Assembly (NCBI GenBank): GCA_958299035.1
Contig: CATQJL010000112.1
Span: 59,441,823-59,505,822, forward strand
Direction of reading: 5' to 3'
From: Cylicocyclus nassatus
Taxonomy: Eukaryota; Nematoda; Chromadorea; Rhabditida; Strongylidae
Length of the DNA stretch: 64,000 bases
Of the stretch, positions 48,414 through 60,339 are shown piece after piece. Positions within the stretch are counted from its first letter, which is position 1. Each line of letters opens with the position of its first letter. The notes beneath the pieces were generated by a model. It saw only the letters and a list, made by a program, of their open reading frames with translations, made no database searches and was not told the origin of the DNA. The translations under genes were made by a program, and so were the position numbers.

Positions 48414-48735
48414 TTAAGCTTAGCACATTGACGACCGCTTGATACACATGGTGTGTCACGCAATGACTGACACGTGGGACCGCTTGACACACATGGTGTG
48501 TCAAGGTATGAATTTAGTAAAACGGCGCTATTCCAGTATAAATTCACTTCAGGAGTTTTCTTTTGCGCTGGATCTAGAAACAACCTCCATTTAATCTGTC
48601 AGCTTCACAGAGCTAGTGTAGGTGTACTGCAGATGACATTTTACTTGATTTTATTGGGAAAATGTTGGCTGATACGTGAACGGCCTTGGTCCCAAAAGGC
48701 AGACAACTCAAAATTTGCATAGTCGTCAAGGTTAA
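48414..48735. mobile_element. Probable piggyBac-like MITE
   Basis: TTAA at 48414-48417 and 48732-48735. The ends share TTGACGAC: TTAGCACATTGACGACCGC at the left and the reverse complement of TTAACCTTGACGACTATGC at the right. Two near-identical hairpins, GACCGCTTGAYACACATGGT with the complementary half following, begin at 48433 and 48478, 45 bp apart. This copies the architecture of 43159-43464. The terminal repeats are imperfect, so confidence is lower. Confidence 0.6.
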
Positions 48736-48943
48736 ACATCTGATATAAAGCTGTTTATTATTTCTGAAATGCCGATTTATGAATTTAGGATTGTGCTTCA
48801 GAAGTTATTAGTTATGGAATTTCGTTTGAAGCAAGAAATTTCGCGAAAACCTAAAATTATTGCCGATAAAATGGGTTCGTTCTTTCGAACTTAAAATTAT
48901 AGGCGCGTAAGTCTAAACTGAAAATATTTTTGCATTAGATATA

Positions 48944-49605
48944 TTAGGATGATGCAAAAGTTCTACCTCATCATTTTTGAAACCCAACTTCTTGTTCTCT
49001 TAACATTTCACAAACTTAATTTTGTTAGTTAGAGGAAACCCTTCTCTTTGTGATATTCCTTTGGTGCTCTCTTAGCTTTCGAGATGGAAGAAGAAGAAAA
49101 TCACTCCTTTTTTGGTCATAGTGAGTTAGACTGCAGAAAATATAAAAATTGCGATGAAGTTCTGAGCAAGCAGCCTAGCAAGTCTTTTGATCCACAGTTT
49201 CCAGCAGCGCAGAGAGTGTTTTGTAAGAGCAGCTCTGTGTGTGGGTAAACAATACAAAGCAGCAAATTTGATTTGGCATTTCTTCAAAAATCATAACTCT
49301 TCACAGAAATGCTCTTTTGACACAATCTCTGCTTGGAATGTGGATCAAAAATCTTACTGGTGCTTTTTTGGAATCAAATCGAGCTTTAGATTTTTAGTAG
49401 CTCAACTCCAAAATGCCCAAATTGGAATAATTCATTCTCCTGCTCCCACCTCAAAAGGTGTTTTTTTTTATCAAAAAGCAGCAAAGACACTACCAAAAAG
49501 AGAAGGTTTTTTAATCTAGCAAAATCAAGGTTTTGCAAATCCGTTCGGAGAGCAAGAAGTTATGATTTTTCGAGAATGATGCGACAGAACTTTCGCATTA
49601 TTTTA
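48944..49605. mobile_element. 662-bp palindromic mariner-type MITE
   Basis: The left end TTAGGATGATGCAAAAGTTC (after TA) is mirrored by GAACTTTCGCATTATTTTAA at the right. The arms share AACTTCTTG(T/C)TCTC and more. The 110-codon frame at 49187-49519 runs through the palindrome and is not a gene. Interior blocks (GCAAATTTGATTTGGCATTT, AATCATAACT) match the MITE at 51438-52135. Confidence 0.7.
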
Positions 49606-50232
49606 ATGACAGGGTGTTCCGAAAAAATGGCCTATTGTTTGATTGTTGACAAATCTCTTGTAGTGAAGCCTTTCGAAGGTTGGGGTACCATTTTGTAAAG
49701 CTGGCTTCGATTAAATTTACTTTATGAAGCAGATTACCGACTGCTCTTCATTACTGCAGAATTACGGTAGTAACTTTGAAGAGGGTTTCGAGCCATGAAA
49801 AGCCATCTCTTGCATCAGAAAGGCAACGGAACAACCGGCTTACTCTCAGATTAGGCTGATTAGAGTTGCTGATTCTAAATTTGAACTTTGGAACTATCAT
49901 AATTGAAAAGTTATCCAAGGTAAGCAGTAGCGAGCATTTTTTCAATGTTCCTAGGAAATGCGGTTACACCGTTGAAAAAGCTTCGCAACCTTGTACGTTG
50001 AGTATTGTAAACAGCGTCCATAAAATTCTATTACATAAGTTTTCACATTTCCTATTGAAAATGAAACGGCAGCTTTTTTACAGTAACGCCGTACGTTTGT
50101 AGTTTTGAAGTTTTCACTGTAATCCTGCAATAACGATGAACGTAATTCTTTCTATGGCCTGGCAGAGTTTACGCGATTTTATCGTCGCGATTCACCGCGA
50201 CAAGAATTGTTACGAGTTCATTGCCTCCTGAT
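49606..50232. other. Mixed transposon-derived sequence, no gene
   Basis: Begins with ACAGGGTGTTCCGAAAAAATGG, a motif found at the ends of some mariner-like elements. No complete element or open frame can be assigned. Confidence 0.35.
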
Positions 50233-50308
50233 CTTCTTGCATTTCGGGTGTGAAAGTTAGTCAACGATTAATTGTGTTGGAAAATTAACACAACCGAAAT
50301 GCAAGAAG
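50233..50308. repeat. 20-bp hairpin over a start codon
   Basis: CTTCTTGCATTTCGGGTGTG (50233-50252) pairs with CACAACCGAAATGCAAGAAG (50289-50308) with one mismatch and a 36-base loop. The right strand contains the ATG (50299) of the open frame that follows. Confidence 0.8.
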
Positions 50309-50526
50309 AACATTCGGTGCAGATAGCACTCGATTCTTTCTTCAAAAAACATGAGACTTCCCAGGATGAAGAAGAAGCGAGCAGAGAAGGAGTGCTTGTT
50401 AGCGATAGTGTATCGACAGGGCCGAGCGAACCGGTTATGGCAGCTAGTGTCCTCATAAGACGACTTTGTCAGGTATTGGCCCATAGTAAAACTCCCTTCA
50501 GCACAACTCGGCTGGAGCAGGCCTGA
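50299..50526 (+). pseudogene. Possible pogo/Tigger-like transposase C-terminal tail with PCNA-binding motif
   Basis: A 75-codon frame from ATG to TGA. Residues 8-15 read QIALDSFF, an exact PIP box (QxxLxxFF), which binds the replication clamp PCNA. It is followed by KKHE and an acidic run (DEEEASRE), then a Ser-rich tail. Pogo/Tigger transposases carry a PIP box in the C-terminal tail, and acidic residues are common there. No DDE or CENP-B-type domain is visible upstream, so this is at most a fragment. A chance or host-gene PIP box is possible. Confidence 0.35.
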
Positions 50527-51437
50527 GTTTAAAGTAGGATGCCTCAATCAGGCATCCAGAGAGCTATTGATTTGGGTGCGATAACTCTTCAAACATAAAA
50601 ATCTTGTGCGTTCTCAAAAAGGAAATTACCTATATTGAATGAGCAGGTTTGCTTGGACGGGTAGGTGATCGCGGTTATTCAGCCCGCACGACCATGGTCC
50701 ATGTTTTCCTGATGCGGTCATTCTTACATACTTCAAACAAACGTGATCTGGTTTCGATAAGGGGAGCAAGGAAGCTTTTGCTTGATGGGGATTAGTCAAT
50801 CATGACATGACAGGTTACACGTTAAGCTATCAGAGAGGGTTTGATTTTCCTGGAAGATTGTTATAAATGATCACAAGTACCGTTATGTTGGAAATCCTCT
50901 GACTTGGCAGCATAGTTGCGATAGGGGGAGTGATGGATCTTACCCCCTTCACTTTGAGGCCAAACTCCCGATGACCCCCTTCACCTGGGCTGAGATTGGT
51001 ATCGTACTCTGAGAATATGATAAAAATCGTTATGAAAAGCAGGCTAAGTACCTCAAACAACAAGTACACTCATAAATTTACTAAAGAAACGGTATTTATG
51101 TTTATTTATATTATTTATTTATCCTCGTAGCATTTTGGAGAGCAGAAAGTGAGGACACAAAATCAGTTAATTTTTGAAGCACATAAAATCCCTCATATCT
51201 CGCGGCACAGAAGACCTAGAAAAAAGTCGACGGTCTACGTCGATTCTCCATGATCTCAGCTTTCGAATGGTATACAGCATGTTAGGGCTTCTTTGCTTCC
51301 CGGCTCTAAAAATCATTTTCTCCGGTAACCGATAAAAGCCAATACATTGGTGGAGCCGGATTGGAGCAAGCTAATAGTAAATATCTCCACCCCATTTTTG
51401 AAAACTGGTCCGTTTTTTCGCCCAGCAACACATTGTA

Positions 51438-52135
51438 TAGGTCGTCCCGAAAGTTTTTGAGCACAATTTTCAAAAATTCATAACTTCTGATTTTTCCAGC
51501 CGATTTGACTGCTTTCACTTTTATGTGAAAGGATAAGTCATGCTCTTTAATGACATCTTATCTGCTTGGTAATGGTCATCTCTTGCATAGATAGAAGCTC
51601 AAAACAAAATCACTCAAAATTTGAATTTTTGTGTAGGGTCATAAAAAATCAGAAACTTGCAACAAAATCGGAGCAGTCGGTATTTTAGGTTCTTTCACCA
51701 ACTCTTTCTAACAGTGCAAAGTTTGCTACGATTGAGCGTCTCCAGGAAAAGTTATAATTTCCGAGCAAGCAGTACAAAAAGGCGAATTTGATTTATTTTG
51801 GCATTCTTCAGGGAAATCATAACTTTTCATGGAGACGCTCGGCGCAAACTTTGCACTGTTAGAAAGAGCTGATGAAAGAACCTACAGTACTGACTGCTCC
51901 GATTTTTGTTGCAAGTCTCCGATTTTTTATAACCCTACACAGAAAATTAAAATTTTTACCATTTTTCTTCTATCGCTCCTATCTATGCAACAGATGACCA
52001 TTACTAAGCAGCTGAGATGTCATTATAAAGAGCATGGCTTACCGTTCACATAAAAGTGAAAGCAGTCAAATCGGTTGGAAAAATCAGAAGTTATGAATTT
52101 TGAAATTCGTGTGCAAAAACTTTCTGGACGACCTA
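51438..52135. mobile_element. 698-bp palindromic mariner-type MITE nested in the hAT element
   Basis: Ends TAGGTCGTCCCGAAAGTTTT and the reverse complement of TAGGTCGTCCAGAAAGTTTT, with long mirrored arms (ATTCATAACTTCTGATTTTT, CAAATCGG, CACTTTTATGTGAA, TCTTTCTAACAGTGCAAAG). The centre near 51790 has AGCAAGCAGTACAAAAAGGC. It is related to 48944-49605 and more distantly to 15118-15795. Confidence 0.85.
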
Positions 52136-52515
52136 ATAAGAGCGAGGTGGAGCAAGTTAATAGTAAAAAATGTGCTGTGGATTGACATCGTTATCAGCAC
52201 TAACGGGAACGTGAGCGAACGCGTCTATTTGAGCGTGCTTATCGTTGTTATATGTTTATGTTTTTTTTTTGGTAAAAAATGCGCTTTTGATTGACAGTTA
52301 TGCCATCATTGTTAGCACACACTCAAAAAACTATGGGAGATTGGTGAATTTCCACACCTTCACACAAAACCCGCCCATTTCTGGAATCTATACTCTGTAA
52401 ACCTAGTGCTGAAGAAGGTCACTTTCGTGAAAACGCTCTAGACTCACCTTATCTAATTTGTAGAGAATGGTTGGTTTCAATGAATTAAAAACTCTAAGAC
52501 ATTCAGAAGAATAAC

Positions 52516-53730
52516 ATGTTATTAAAATATTCCTCAATGTTTTGGAAAGGTTGGCAGTTTGAAGAGGAAACGGCAGGCAGAATACTTTACAAAATCGCAG
52601 ATGACTCGCACGTGTTCCAGTTCAACAGCGAGGCAGAAGGAGAATCTTACGCCGACGAAAATGTTGTCGACATTGATACAGAGTTTGCAATTGAGCGAAA
52701 CTCTCTGATTTCCTGCATAAGGAATCCAAGCAGATTGTCTAGTTTCAATGAGGAAATGTCCAGGAAGTCCATTGCTGATCTTCAGGTTGCTGAAGAATTC
52801 AAGGCTGCTAAATTCACAAACATGGATATGAACAAAAGGAAGGTGTTAGTACAAAGCATAGTTACTGCGCTTAGATCCCGGCTGGAGTGCGAACCCAACT
52901 CTGTGCTTTATGCTTTTGAAAGTTATTCACCTTGTGACAATATGACCTATGATATTGAAAAAAAAACCAACGCGCAGCATGGTACCTCCTTTTTTCGGCT
53001 ATTCCGCAGATGCTATTAAAGAAGAAGTTGAGCAGCTTTCTAATCAGCTAACAGGACGTATGTCAGAGGAGGTGAATCCAGAGTTCGACAAGGCCCAAAA
53101 AGTACACTATTTCCTTCCCGCGTTGCGAAAGCATATGAGATCTGGCTCTTTTCCCATTACTTACCGCAAAAATCTGATGGACCTACTAGCAAAGCTAGTT
53201 TCCATTCCGACTAGCACGGCAGAGGTAGAGAAAGAAATTTTCTATCTACTCTGTCATCAGAACACAACGCAGAAGTCGTACAACGATAGAGCATCTAAGC
53301 AAATACTTAAGATTTGTCAACCTCTACTAAACACATTGTTATCTAAAAACTTCATTTAAAGGATTGATATAAGTGGTCCAGACAGGCTGTTACCGTATGA
53401 CTTTTTGAAATATCCTAAAAGAAGGTATGAAGAAACCGATCACCTACCTGCTGACTTCCTGGTGCTACCAGAGGGCCACGAAAAAAATCACAAAAGCGCT
53501 TAAAAGAAGAAGAAAGTTTCAAATCCATTTTCGACTCAGAACGCTTTTGCACGCAATTCTACTTCTACTCCGATGACCTTTTGGAGGAAGAAGAAGATTT
53601 TTCAGGCAGCGAACTTGTTGTCTCTGACGTTAGCGATAGTGATATTGTTGATGATGATGTGCAGGAAATGAAGTTGTTCCTAACTTGTACATCTTTTGGG
53701 ATAAACATTATTGCTTTCGTTTTTTGTTGA
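52516..53730 (+). pseudogene. hAT transposase remnant, frameshifted
   Basis: A transposase-like reading frame in pieces. Piece 1 (52516 to about 52957) has WKGWQFEEETAGRI and LRSRLECEPNSVLYAF. At a run of nine A (52958-52966) the frame shifts by one. Piece 2 continues with PFFGYSADAIKEEVEQLSNQ and, near 53203-53235, SIPTSTAEVEKEI, which resembles the hAT C-terminal dimerisation region. An in-frame TAA (53357-53359) follows, then LLPYDFLKYPKRRYEETDHL. A second A-run (53481-53487) shifts the frame again before an acidic tail (DDLLEEEEDFSGSELVV) ending at TGA 53730. Position between hAT ends supports the family. The N-terminal zinc finger and catalytic residues could not be placed. Breaks at A-runs could be decay or homopolymer sequencing errors. 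Confidence 0.65.
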
Positions 53731-53990
53731 TGCATGAAACAGGAGCACAGATCTTCATAACCAATTTTTTTAAATTTTTTAATTTTTTTTGAAAAATTTT
53801 AATTTTTTTTTCAATTTGTGCCTAAATAAGGTACAAATTAGAGCTCTTCATACCACGCTTTTTTACCTTTTCTCTCTTCCTCCCCCCCCCTAGACTCACA
53901 TACCCCCTTCACCCTGGAAGGTCGGAAACAGCCGAGACCCCCTTCACCTGGGGAGAGCCCGGCTCCCCCTATCGCACCTATGCTTGGCAG

Positions 53991-56900
53991 TCAATGGCTT
54001 CGAAGTTTTTTTTAGTATTTTCAGACCTGAAACTGCTTGTGCTTCAGAAGGCATAGTGGAAAATCAAGTAGTTGAAATCTGAGAGAAACAAAATAGGTTT
54101 AAACTCTTTTCTTAATTTTCTTAGTTGGTGACGGTCGATCAACGGGTTCTTTTCGACCGCCTAGCACCGAAAAAAACGTTTTCCTTATATGAAGTCGGAG
54201 TCATGCTTAAAAACCTTGCGAAAATATGATGTGACTTTACTGTCACCTGTAGATAATAAGGAAATCATTCGATTACGAAATGATCGCTTGTTTGCTATTC
54301 GTTCGGCAGACGATGTACCAAGGTAGTCTGAAGCATTGACGCTATATATTTCCCCATGTTGTTGGATTATTAGTGTTTGAAAAAATCTTTATTCATTGCT
54401 GGTTCGATCCAGTGGCTACATTGCATAAACCTAAACACTTTGAGCACATGATAACGCCGTGGTTGTGCGAAGAATAACTATTATCTATCTATGACACACA
54501 AATATGCCAGAATGGAAAAAAACTGCGAAGAACTTTCCAACGATGAACTTGCTTCGTGCGCTTCATTCTCTCCCTTTTCCTAACAACAGGAATAAATTTT
54601 GATGTCATCGGCAGAATTGAATTCTCAACTCGGGATGTTCTTAGGAGCGCTGGTGATTCAGCACTATAAGCAAGAAAAGAAAGGGAAATTCACCCTGAGG
54701 CAGTCTAGTACCGCAAAAAATCTTAAGAAAATACGTTGCCAGCTCAAACGATCATGACTCTGGTCTTGCAAGTAGGAAATTAGCCACGATGCCGTATTTC
54801 TCAAGTTTACTATTAATTTGGATCATTCAAATTCATAGTGAATGCCAATTCAAAAATAAACGATGGGCCAAGAAACCTGCTGCAATCACTGAATTCGTCT
54901 GCAAACTGGATAGAAAGCAGAGCATGGAAACCTAGTGTAGGATATTCTAATCAATTTTGAACGACACTGCTTCGACCTCGCAATACCTCTCATAATCCGT
55001 CAAAAAATTCGCCGCGCTCTGCCGGATTCACAGGAGTGCAGTAAAGTGCATTACTCGGCCGGATTTCACCAAAATATCTGTCGCAGCCATATCTCGGTTC
55101 AGAATGAACAAATTTTGAATCCAAGAGCACAACGTCTGACTCAGCTTCTCGAGAAGCACTTTTTCCTGATGTTATTTTGAGTATGTTAACTTGCTATCTC
55201 AGATTTAGTGTCGAAAATGCCAATTCGCGATTAGACGATGTGCGACAGGCCTAAAACTCTAAGGAATCAAAGTCTTTTTTAGCCTCTTTTTGGCAACAAG
55301 CTGTGGCGAGTTCTATTTTCTGTCAAGTTACCGTAACACTCAGGATGAAAGTCCCTACATACTTTTCAATTTTTGATAGTTCACCTCGCGTAGTCTTTTG
55401 CATCGCTTTGAGCACCACTGAATAGACGAGGCTTTGTAGGTTAAGATTGTAAAGCGAGTCGCCACTGTTCTTTATTACTGTAAGATTAGAGGAGCTTTGA
55501 AAGAGATTTGAGCTAGATATAGTCTCAGAATAAATATTTATCAGACCGAAAACTTCATCCGTAGGCTGAACTGATTTGCTTACTATGTATATGAGATTCG
55601 CGCTTTACCGTAAGGCTTTTTTCGTAAATCGTGCCAGGTAAATAACAGCGATTTCTCATTGATTTCAATATTGTGATTGAACCATTTTGTCTGAAGTCAA
55701 TATGCTTGAAAACACTGCTTTACGATATTCCAGATTTTTTTTTGGAACTTTTGTGTAAACGGGGTTATTCACAATGGAGCTGTATGCGCTGGAGCTTACC
55801 TAATTTTATAGTATGAAGAGCGATTGGTGATCCGCTCTGTACTGTTAATCTAAGTTGAAAGCCTGCTCTACTGAATGGTGCTAGAAACTATGCAAAAGAC
55901 TTTGAGAAGAGAAAGTTATCAATGATCAATGTGAACTTACTTTTGAGAAACCCTGCACAGTGTTTCTGGCAATATTAGTGGATCGGAAAGTGATGGAACA
56001 GCTCCATTTTTTCTAAATTCAGAACTTTTTGTTTTTATCTGCATTTATTCGGCGACAATCAAAACGCTAATTATATATGACCTTCGCCTATCATTCTAGC
56101 AATGCACTACGCCATTCTCTCAAAATTCTTGCAGTGGAGTTGAAGAAGTCAGACCAAGTAAAACATTTATTCTGGTTGCGCTGATTTACACCAAAGTCAT
56201 AGGGTTAGAAGCATAGTATTTGGAAGAGCTCTTCAGGTTGTTTCGAATGATTCATTATACATGTTGAATTTCCTTTTTTTGCAGTTATAATAAAAAGGGC
56301 AAAAAACTTGGAAAAGAGCGATTTTTGGCGCAATGAGAATCTAAAAGACCATGTTTCAAACTCTTTGTTTTCCGAGAAAAGACAATTGAATTGAATTACA
56401 TTTAAATGAATAAAGGGTGGGAAGCTTAATCAGGCGATAACCAAAAAGTTTGGGTTTATACGCTAAAATATAAATGCAAGTATCTCTTTCTTCTCTTTAC
56501 TGCTTATGACTTCATCTCCTAACTCTTAATGCGGGACTGTCAAGCTGTTTTCTGTTTGGTAACAATTCCTTTTTTAAGTGTGCACTGATACTTTAAGTGT
56601 CGCACATGTCTTACTGCGAAGACACTGCTCGAAATTCAGGAATACTCGAAGTGAGTATAGTCAAGTTTGAGCAGTTATAAAAATTACTATCGCGGATGGC
56701 ATCATCTAGATTCTATTTCAATTGAATGTTATGTTCTAACATCACTGAGCGTTTGGCAGTTTTCCTTTTTTAGGAAGCTGCAACTATTTTCGCCCCTTAG
56801 CCTTATGATTACCCTAATACTTCACCCTTGCTCGCTAGAGCCAATATATCTGATTGGTTTGAATACCCTGGCATATAGCCAAGAATCAAGTTGACCCGAA

Positions 56901-57994
56901 AGCAATTGCGTGAAAGATGTGTTTTCGCTGGGGAGACGGAGACACCATTTGTATGAAAAATCCCCTCTCCCCCCTTTCAGAAAGCGCGTTTAGAAAACTG
57001 TTGTAGAAATATCACTAAAAATCGCAATGCCCCAGCACTTGGACGCTTTATACTCACGCGATATGGTCCATACAAACAGTTATTTTTGATAAAACAAAGT
57101 CGCCGCAAAACCTGAAAAGGTCTTTTGCACAAAACTTCTAGCTTGCTTCTATGCCCGGATAGCCGTTTGAAGACAAATTTGTGATGAAATTTATTTTATG
57201 ACACTGAAAATTATTTGCATTCAATGTAACGTTTATGTTTACGTTTTACGTCATGCAAGGCGCTTTCCAATTATGTTCACAAAAAATAGATGATCTTTAT
57301 CGACACTAAACATTTGACGGCAAAGCATAATGTAGCATCAGTTCTGCAACTGACAGCAACGACTATCCATTCGTAATGAGAATGATTATCATCTGTAACG
57401 GTAACATTGCGACCACCGCTCATATAAATCATGAAAGCAAGGCTCTCAGTTTATATCTAAAGATAATGTTCCCTTGCAAATGTCTATAAATACAATATAA
57501 ATACAATAAATACATCAAAAAAATTCCAAAACGTAAACTATTTTATGGCAGCTATGTGCATTAACTCTCATAATTAAGCAATGCTCTGATTACTTCAAAA
57601 TTAAACGCATATAAGTAGGGCTCTGACAAAGCAAAGCAAAAAAAAAGTAGGGCTCTGACAAAGCAAACTCATAACATACACCGAAGTTGTTTCTCAAAGT
57701 TGTTGAAATCACTGTCATACTACGTCTCTGCAAGATGTTTTCTACCCTTTTTGTTGCTTTGTGTTCGACGCAGCTGTACCCCAACCTCACATGAAATTGA
57801 GCCCATGAAAATGTTAGGGCACAAAAAAGCGTCTTTCCTGCTTTACGTTCTCGCTGGGAGCTAGAGATTTTTCACTCTTTTAACGGCTTTCCTTTCAAAT
57901 TTCACTCATTTCGTTTACATTTTTCTAGTCTACCTCCTCTTTTGAAAAGAACAGCCTCGATTTTGAAGCGGACTTAGAGAACAAGCACCAGCAC
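53991..57994. other. Long stretch without recognisable genes
   Basis: AT-rich sequence with only short frames. The sole local structure noted is a 22-base direct duplication, AGTAGGGCTCTGACAAAGC.., at 57614-57635 and 57646-57667. A GGTTCGATCC string at 54402 resembles a tRNA B box but has no A box at the right distance. Confidence 0.45.
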
Positions 57995-58042
57995 CTTCCC
58001 GGATAAAAAGAAAGCAGTTCTGCTTTCTTTTTATCCGGGAAG
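57995..58042. repeat. Perfect 23-bp-arm hairpin
   Basis: CTTCCCGGATAAAAAGAAAG.. (57995-58017), a TT loop, then its exact complement to 58042. No mismatch in 46 paired bases, whereas nearby sequence is not palindromic at that level. Confidence 0.95.
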
Positions 58043-58825
58043 CCTGTCTCCATGTCCTCGTTCATTCTCTCTACATTATTTTTGTTCAAACCTACTTTGT
58101 GCTCTAAGAAGTCGCTGTGTAATTCAGCATCTGTATTGAAAGTGACATCTATAATACATGAAGTAGGTCTGAATAAAATCAGCGAAGGGAGAATGAAGCG
58201 TACGAAGCCATCTTTCCGGATACATAGAGCAAAATAACGTTCTTGCTTTAGCCCCGATTCGCAGCTTTTCTCGTTACGAGGAGAAGCGAAAGCGAGGTTG
58301 AAGAAAGAACGAATAAAGGTTGAAGTGAAAGAAAAGGGCTGAGAACGCTTAAAAATGGAACTTATGGAAAATTAGAATATAGCCCCGATTTGCCGAGCTT
58401 TGAAAATTGTTGGCGTGCCCTAACTCAAGACAGATGCCTGCGGAAACTACGTAGAGGCTTTCTGGAATACATAAAGTAGGTCTACGCATGGACGCACGTA
58501 GCCACATCTTCCTTGGTACATGGAAGCAAAACGGCGCTCTTCAAATTCGCTTCAGAAATGGAAACGGAGTAGAAGAATGAGACAGAGATGAGTGAAGTTT
58601 GGGAGAACGTTAAAAACGGTCAAAGATCTTTAACTCCAGCCGCTCAAAACTGCATTCAGGGGCTGCAGCGCAAGCACAGAGTTACGGCTCTGCTTTGTCG
58701 CCTCTTCCGGGCTTCACGATCCGCGGCTCAATATTTCTCTATTTAAAACTCTCATAAATTTGCTCTTTTCTGTCCATCGCAGCTCGGTCTCCACTTCTTT
58801 TTCCTCTCGAAACATCGACTGATAC
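58043..58825. other. Weakly repeated, gene-free interval
   Basis: Contains two related blocks starting near 58250 and 58380 (TAGCCCCGATT), and GAACGTTAAAAACGGTC (58605), which inversely resembles 57850-57890. It may be a decayed foldback element around the 57995 hairpin. Confidence 0.35.
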
Positions 58826-60339
58826 TGCTAACTCGGTGCTGTGGCAGTATTTTTAGTTGTCTCACATCTATTCAAGTCACCTTTTCTGTATTCTCAATTG
58901 TCGTGGCAACTCTTATTGTTTTTGGTATGATGTTGTATGGGACTTTTCGAGCAAGTCCGAGAGAGTCGCCATCTTGTTCAAAACGAAATCCCGTTCAATG
59001 AAAACTCCACAAAACTATTTTCAAAGATTTACTTCTGTTTTTGTCCCTTTTTATCACAATTCTTTTTATTGTTCGTGAATTGGCTTGATTGTTACGTGGG
59101 GTAAGTTCTACCCTAAAGTAAATTTCACCCTCAAGGGTAGAATTTGCGCTCGGTTCGTTAATCGATACGGGTTGATTGTGTTCTGTGGTAAACCCTACCC
59201 CCCGCTCAAGGGTTCGTTGATGAATACGTGCAATGAACCCTGAGGGTTAAACTTATTCTCCACGGTAAGTTTAGTCCTTAGGGTTCGTTGATAAATACGC
59301 CACAGGAGTTTTGCGATTCGAACAGAAAGATTTGCTGGAAGATGTTCAAGGAACTCAGCCAAAAATTGCTGAACCTCAATTTCAGTGAATTCCACTCACG
59401 ACAAAATCGCTCCGCGGTTGTGAACACGTAATCATCGTTGTCGTAGAGGCACTGTAGAATCGAAATGTCCTTGACTTTGATGTTGTTGCACGAAGATGTC
59501 CTTCCGACCCCAGAACTAGAGAACAACTAAAAATAACGCAAAAGAGGCGTTTAATTTAATTCAAGTTTGTTAATTATTTATTTACCGTTCTTGGTAATAT
59601 ATTGCAGAATTGAGTTGTGCACTTTTTGATTCTCACTATAAGGCAACTATGCTTGAAGGAAATAATTTATTTTTGGTATAATTCACACCGTTTTATTATT
59701 CCTGCAGTTGAGCATCTTTCGCCTAACATCTAGAATGAGACCTCTAATTTTTGTACGAAAGATCTTGAGTGGAATTCATTGAAATTGAGGTTCAGCAATT
59801 TTTGGCTGAGTTCCTTGAACATCTTCCAGCGAATCTTTCTGTTCGAATCGCAAAACTCCTGTGGCATAATTATCAACGAACCCTAAGGACTAAACTTACC
59901 GTGGAGAATAAGTTTAACCCTCAGGGTTCATTGCACGTATTCATCAACGAACCCTTGAGCGGGGGGTAGGGTTTACCACAGAACACAATCAACCCGTATC
60001 GATTAACGAACCGAGCGCGAATTCTACCCTTGAGGGTGAAATTTACTTTAGGGTAGAACTTACCCCACGTAACAATCAAGCCATATTCACGAACAATAAA
60101 GAGAATTGTGATAAAAAGGAACAAAAACAAAAGTAAATCTTTGAAAATGGTTTTGTGGAGTTTTCATTGAAAGGGATTTCGTTTTGAACAAGATGGCGAC
60201 TCTCTCGGACCTGCTCGAAAACTCCCATACAACATCATACCAAAAACGATAAGAGTTGCCACGATAACTGAGAATACAGAAAAGGTGACTCGAATAGATG
60301 TGAGACCACTAAAAATACTGCCACAGCACCGAGTTAGCA
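58826..60339. repeat. 1.5-kb inverted repeat with 370-bp spacer
   Basis: Arms 58826-59398 and 59768-60339 are inverted copies with few mismatches. The outer ends are TGCTAACTCGGTGCTGTGGC and its complement. The inner parts hold GAACCCTNAG / CTNAGGGTTC motifs and GGGTAGGGTTTACCACAG. No clear target duplication is visible, so it may be a Mutator-like or other long-TIR element or a simple inverted duplication. The spacer holds an exon-like sequence. Confidence 0.9.
59400..59515 (-). pseudogene. Exon-like sequence in the spacer of the 1.5-kb inverted repeat
   Basis: On the minus strand a CTCTAG acceptor precedes 116 open bases encoding RTSSCNNIKVKDISILQCLY and then DNDDYVFTTAERFC, followed by a GTGAGT donor. 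The donor lies exactly where the arm begins. The peptide looks like part of a folded domain, but I recognise no family. It could be a captured exon, a transposase exon or chance. Confidence 0.3.

Larger units (their letters stand above)
50911..53982. mobile_element. 3072-bp hAT element with 8-bp target duplication
   Basis: Target duplication CTTGGCAG at 50903-50910 and 53983-53990. Terminal inverted repeats are CATAGTTGCGATAGGGGGAG and the reverse complement of CATAGGTGCGATAGGGGGAG, one mismatch in twenty. Subterminal ACCCCCTTCAC motifs occur twice at each end. Eight-base duplications and short ends are the hAT hallmark. It carries a broken transposase (52516-53730) and a nested palindromic MITE (51438-52135). 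Confidence 0.92.

Noticed and set aside
54402..54411. tRNA gene or SINE at GGTTCGATCC
   Set aside because: The string fits a B box, but no A box occurs at the required distance and no cloverleaf arms are visible.
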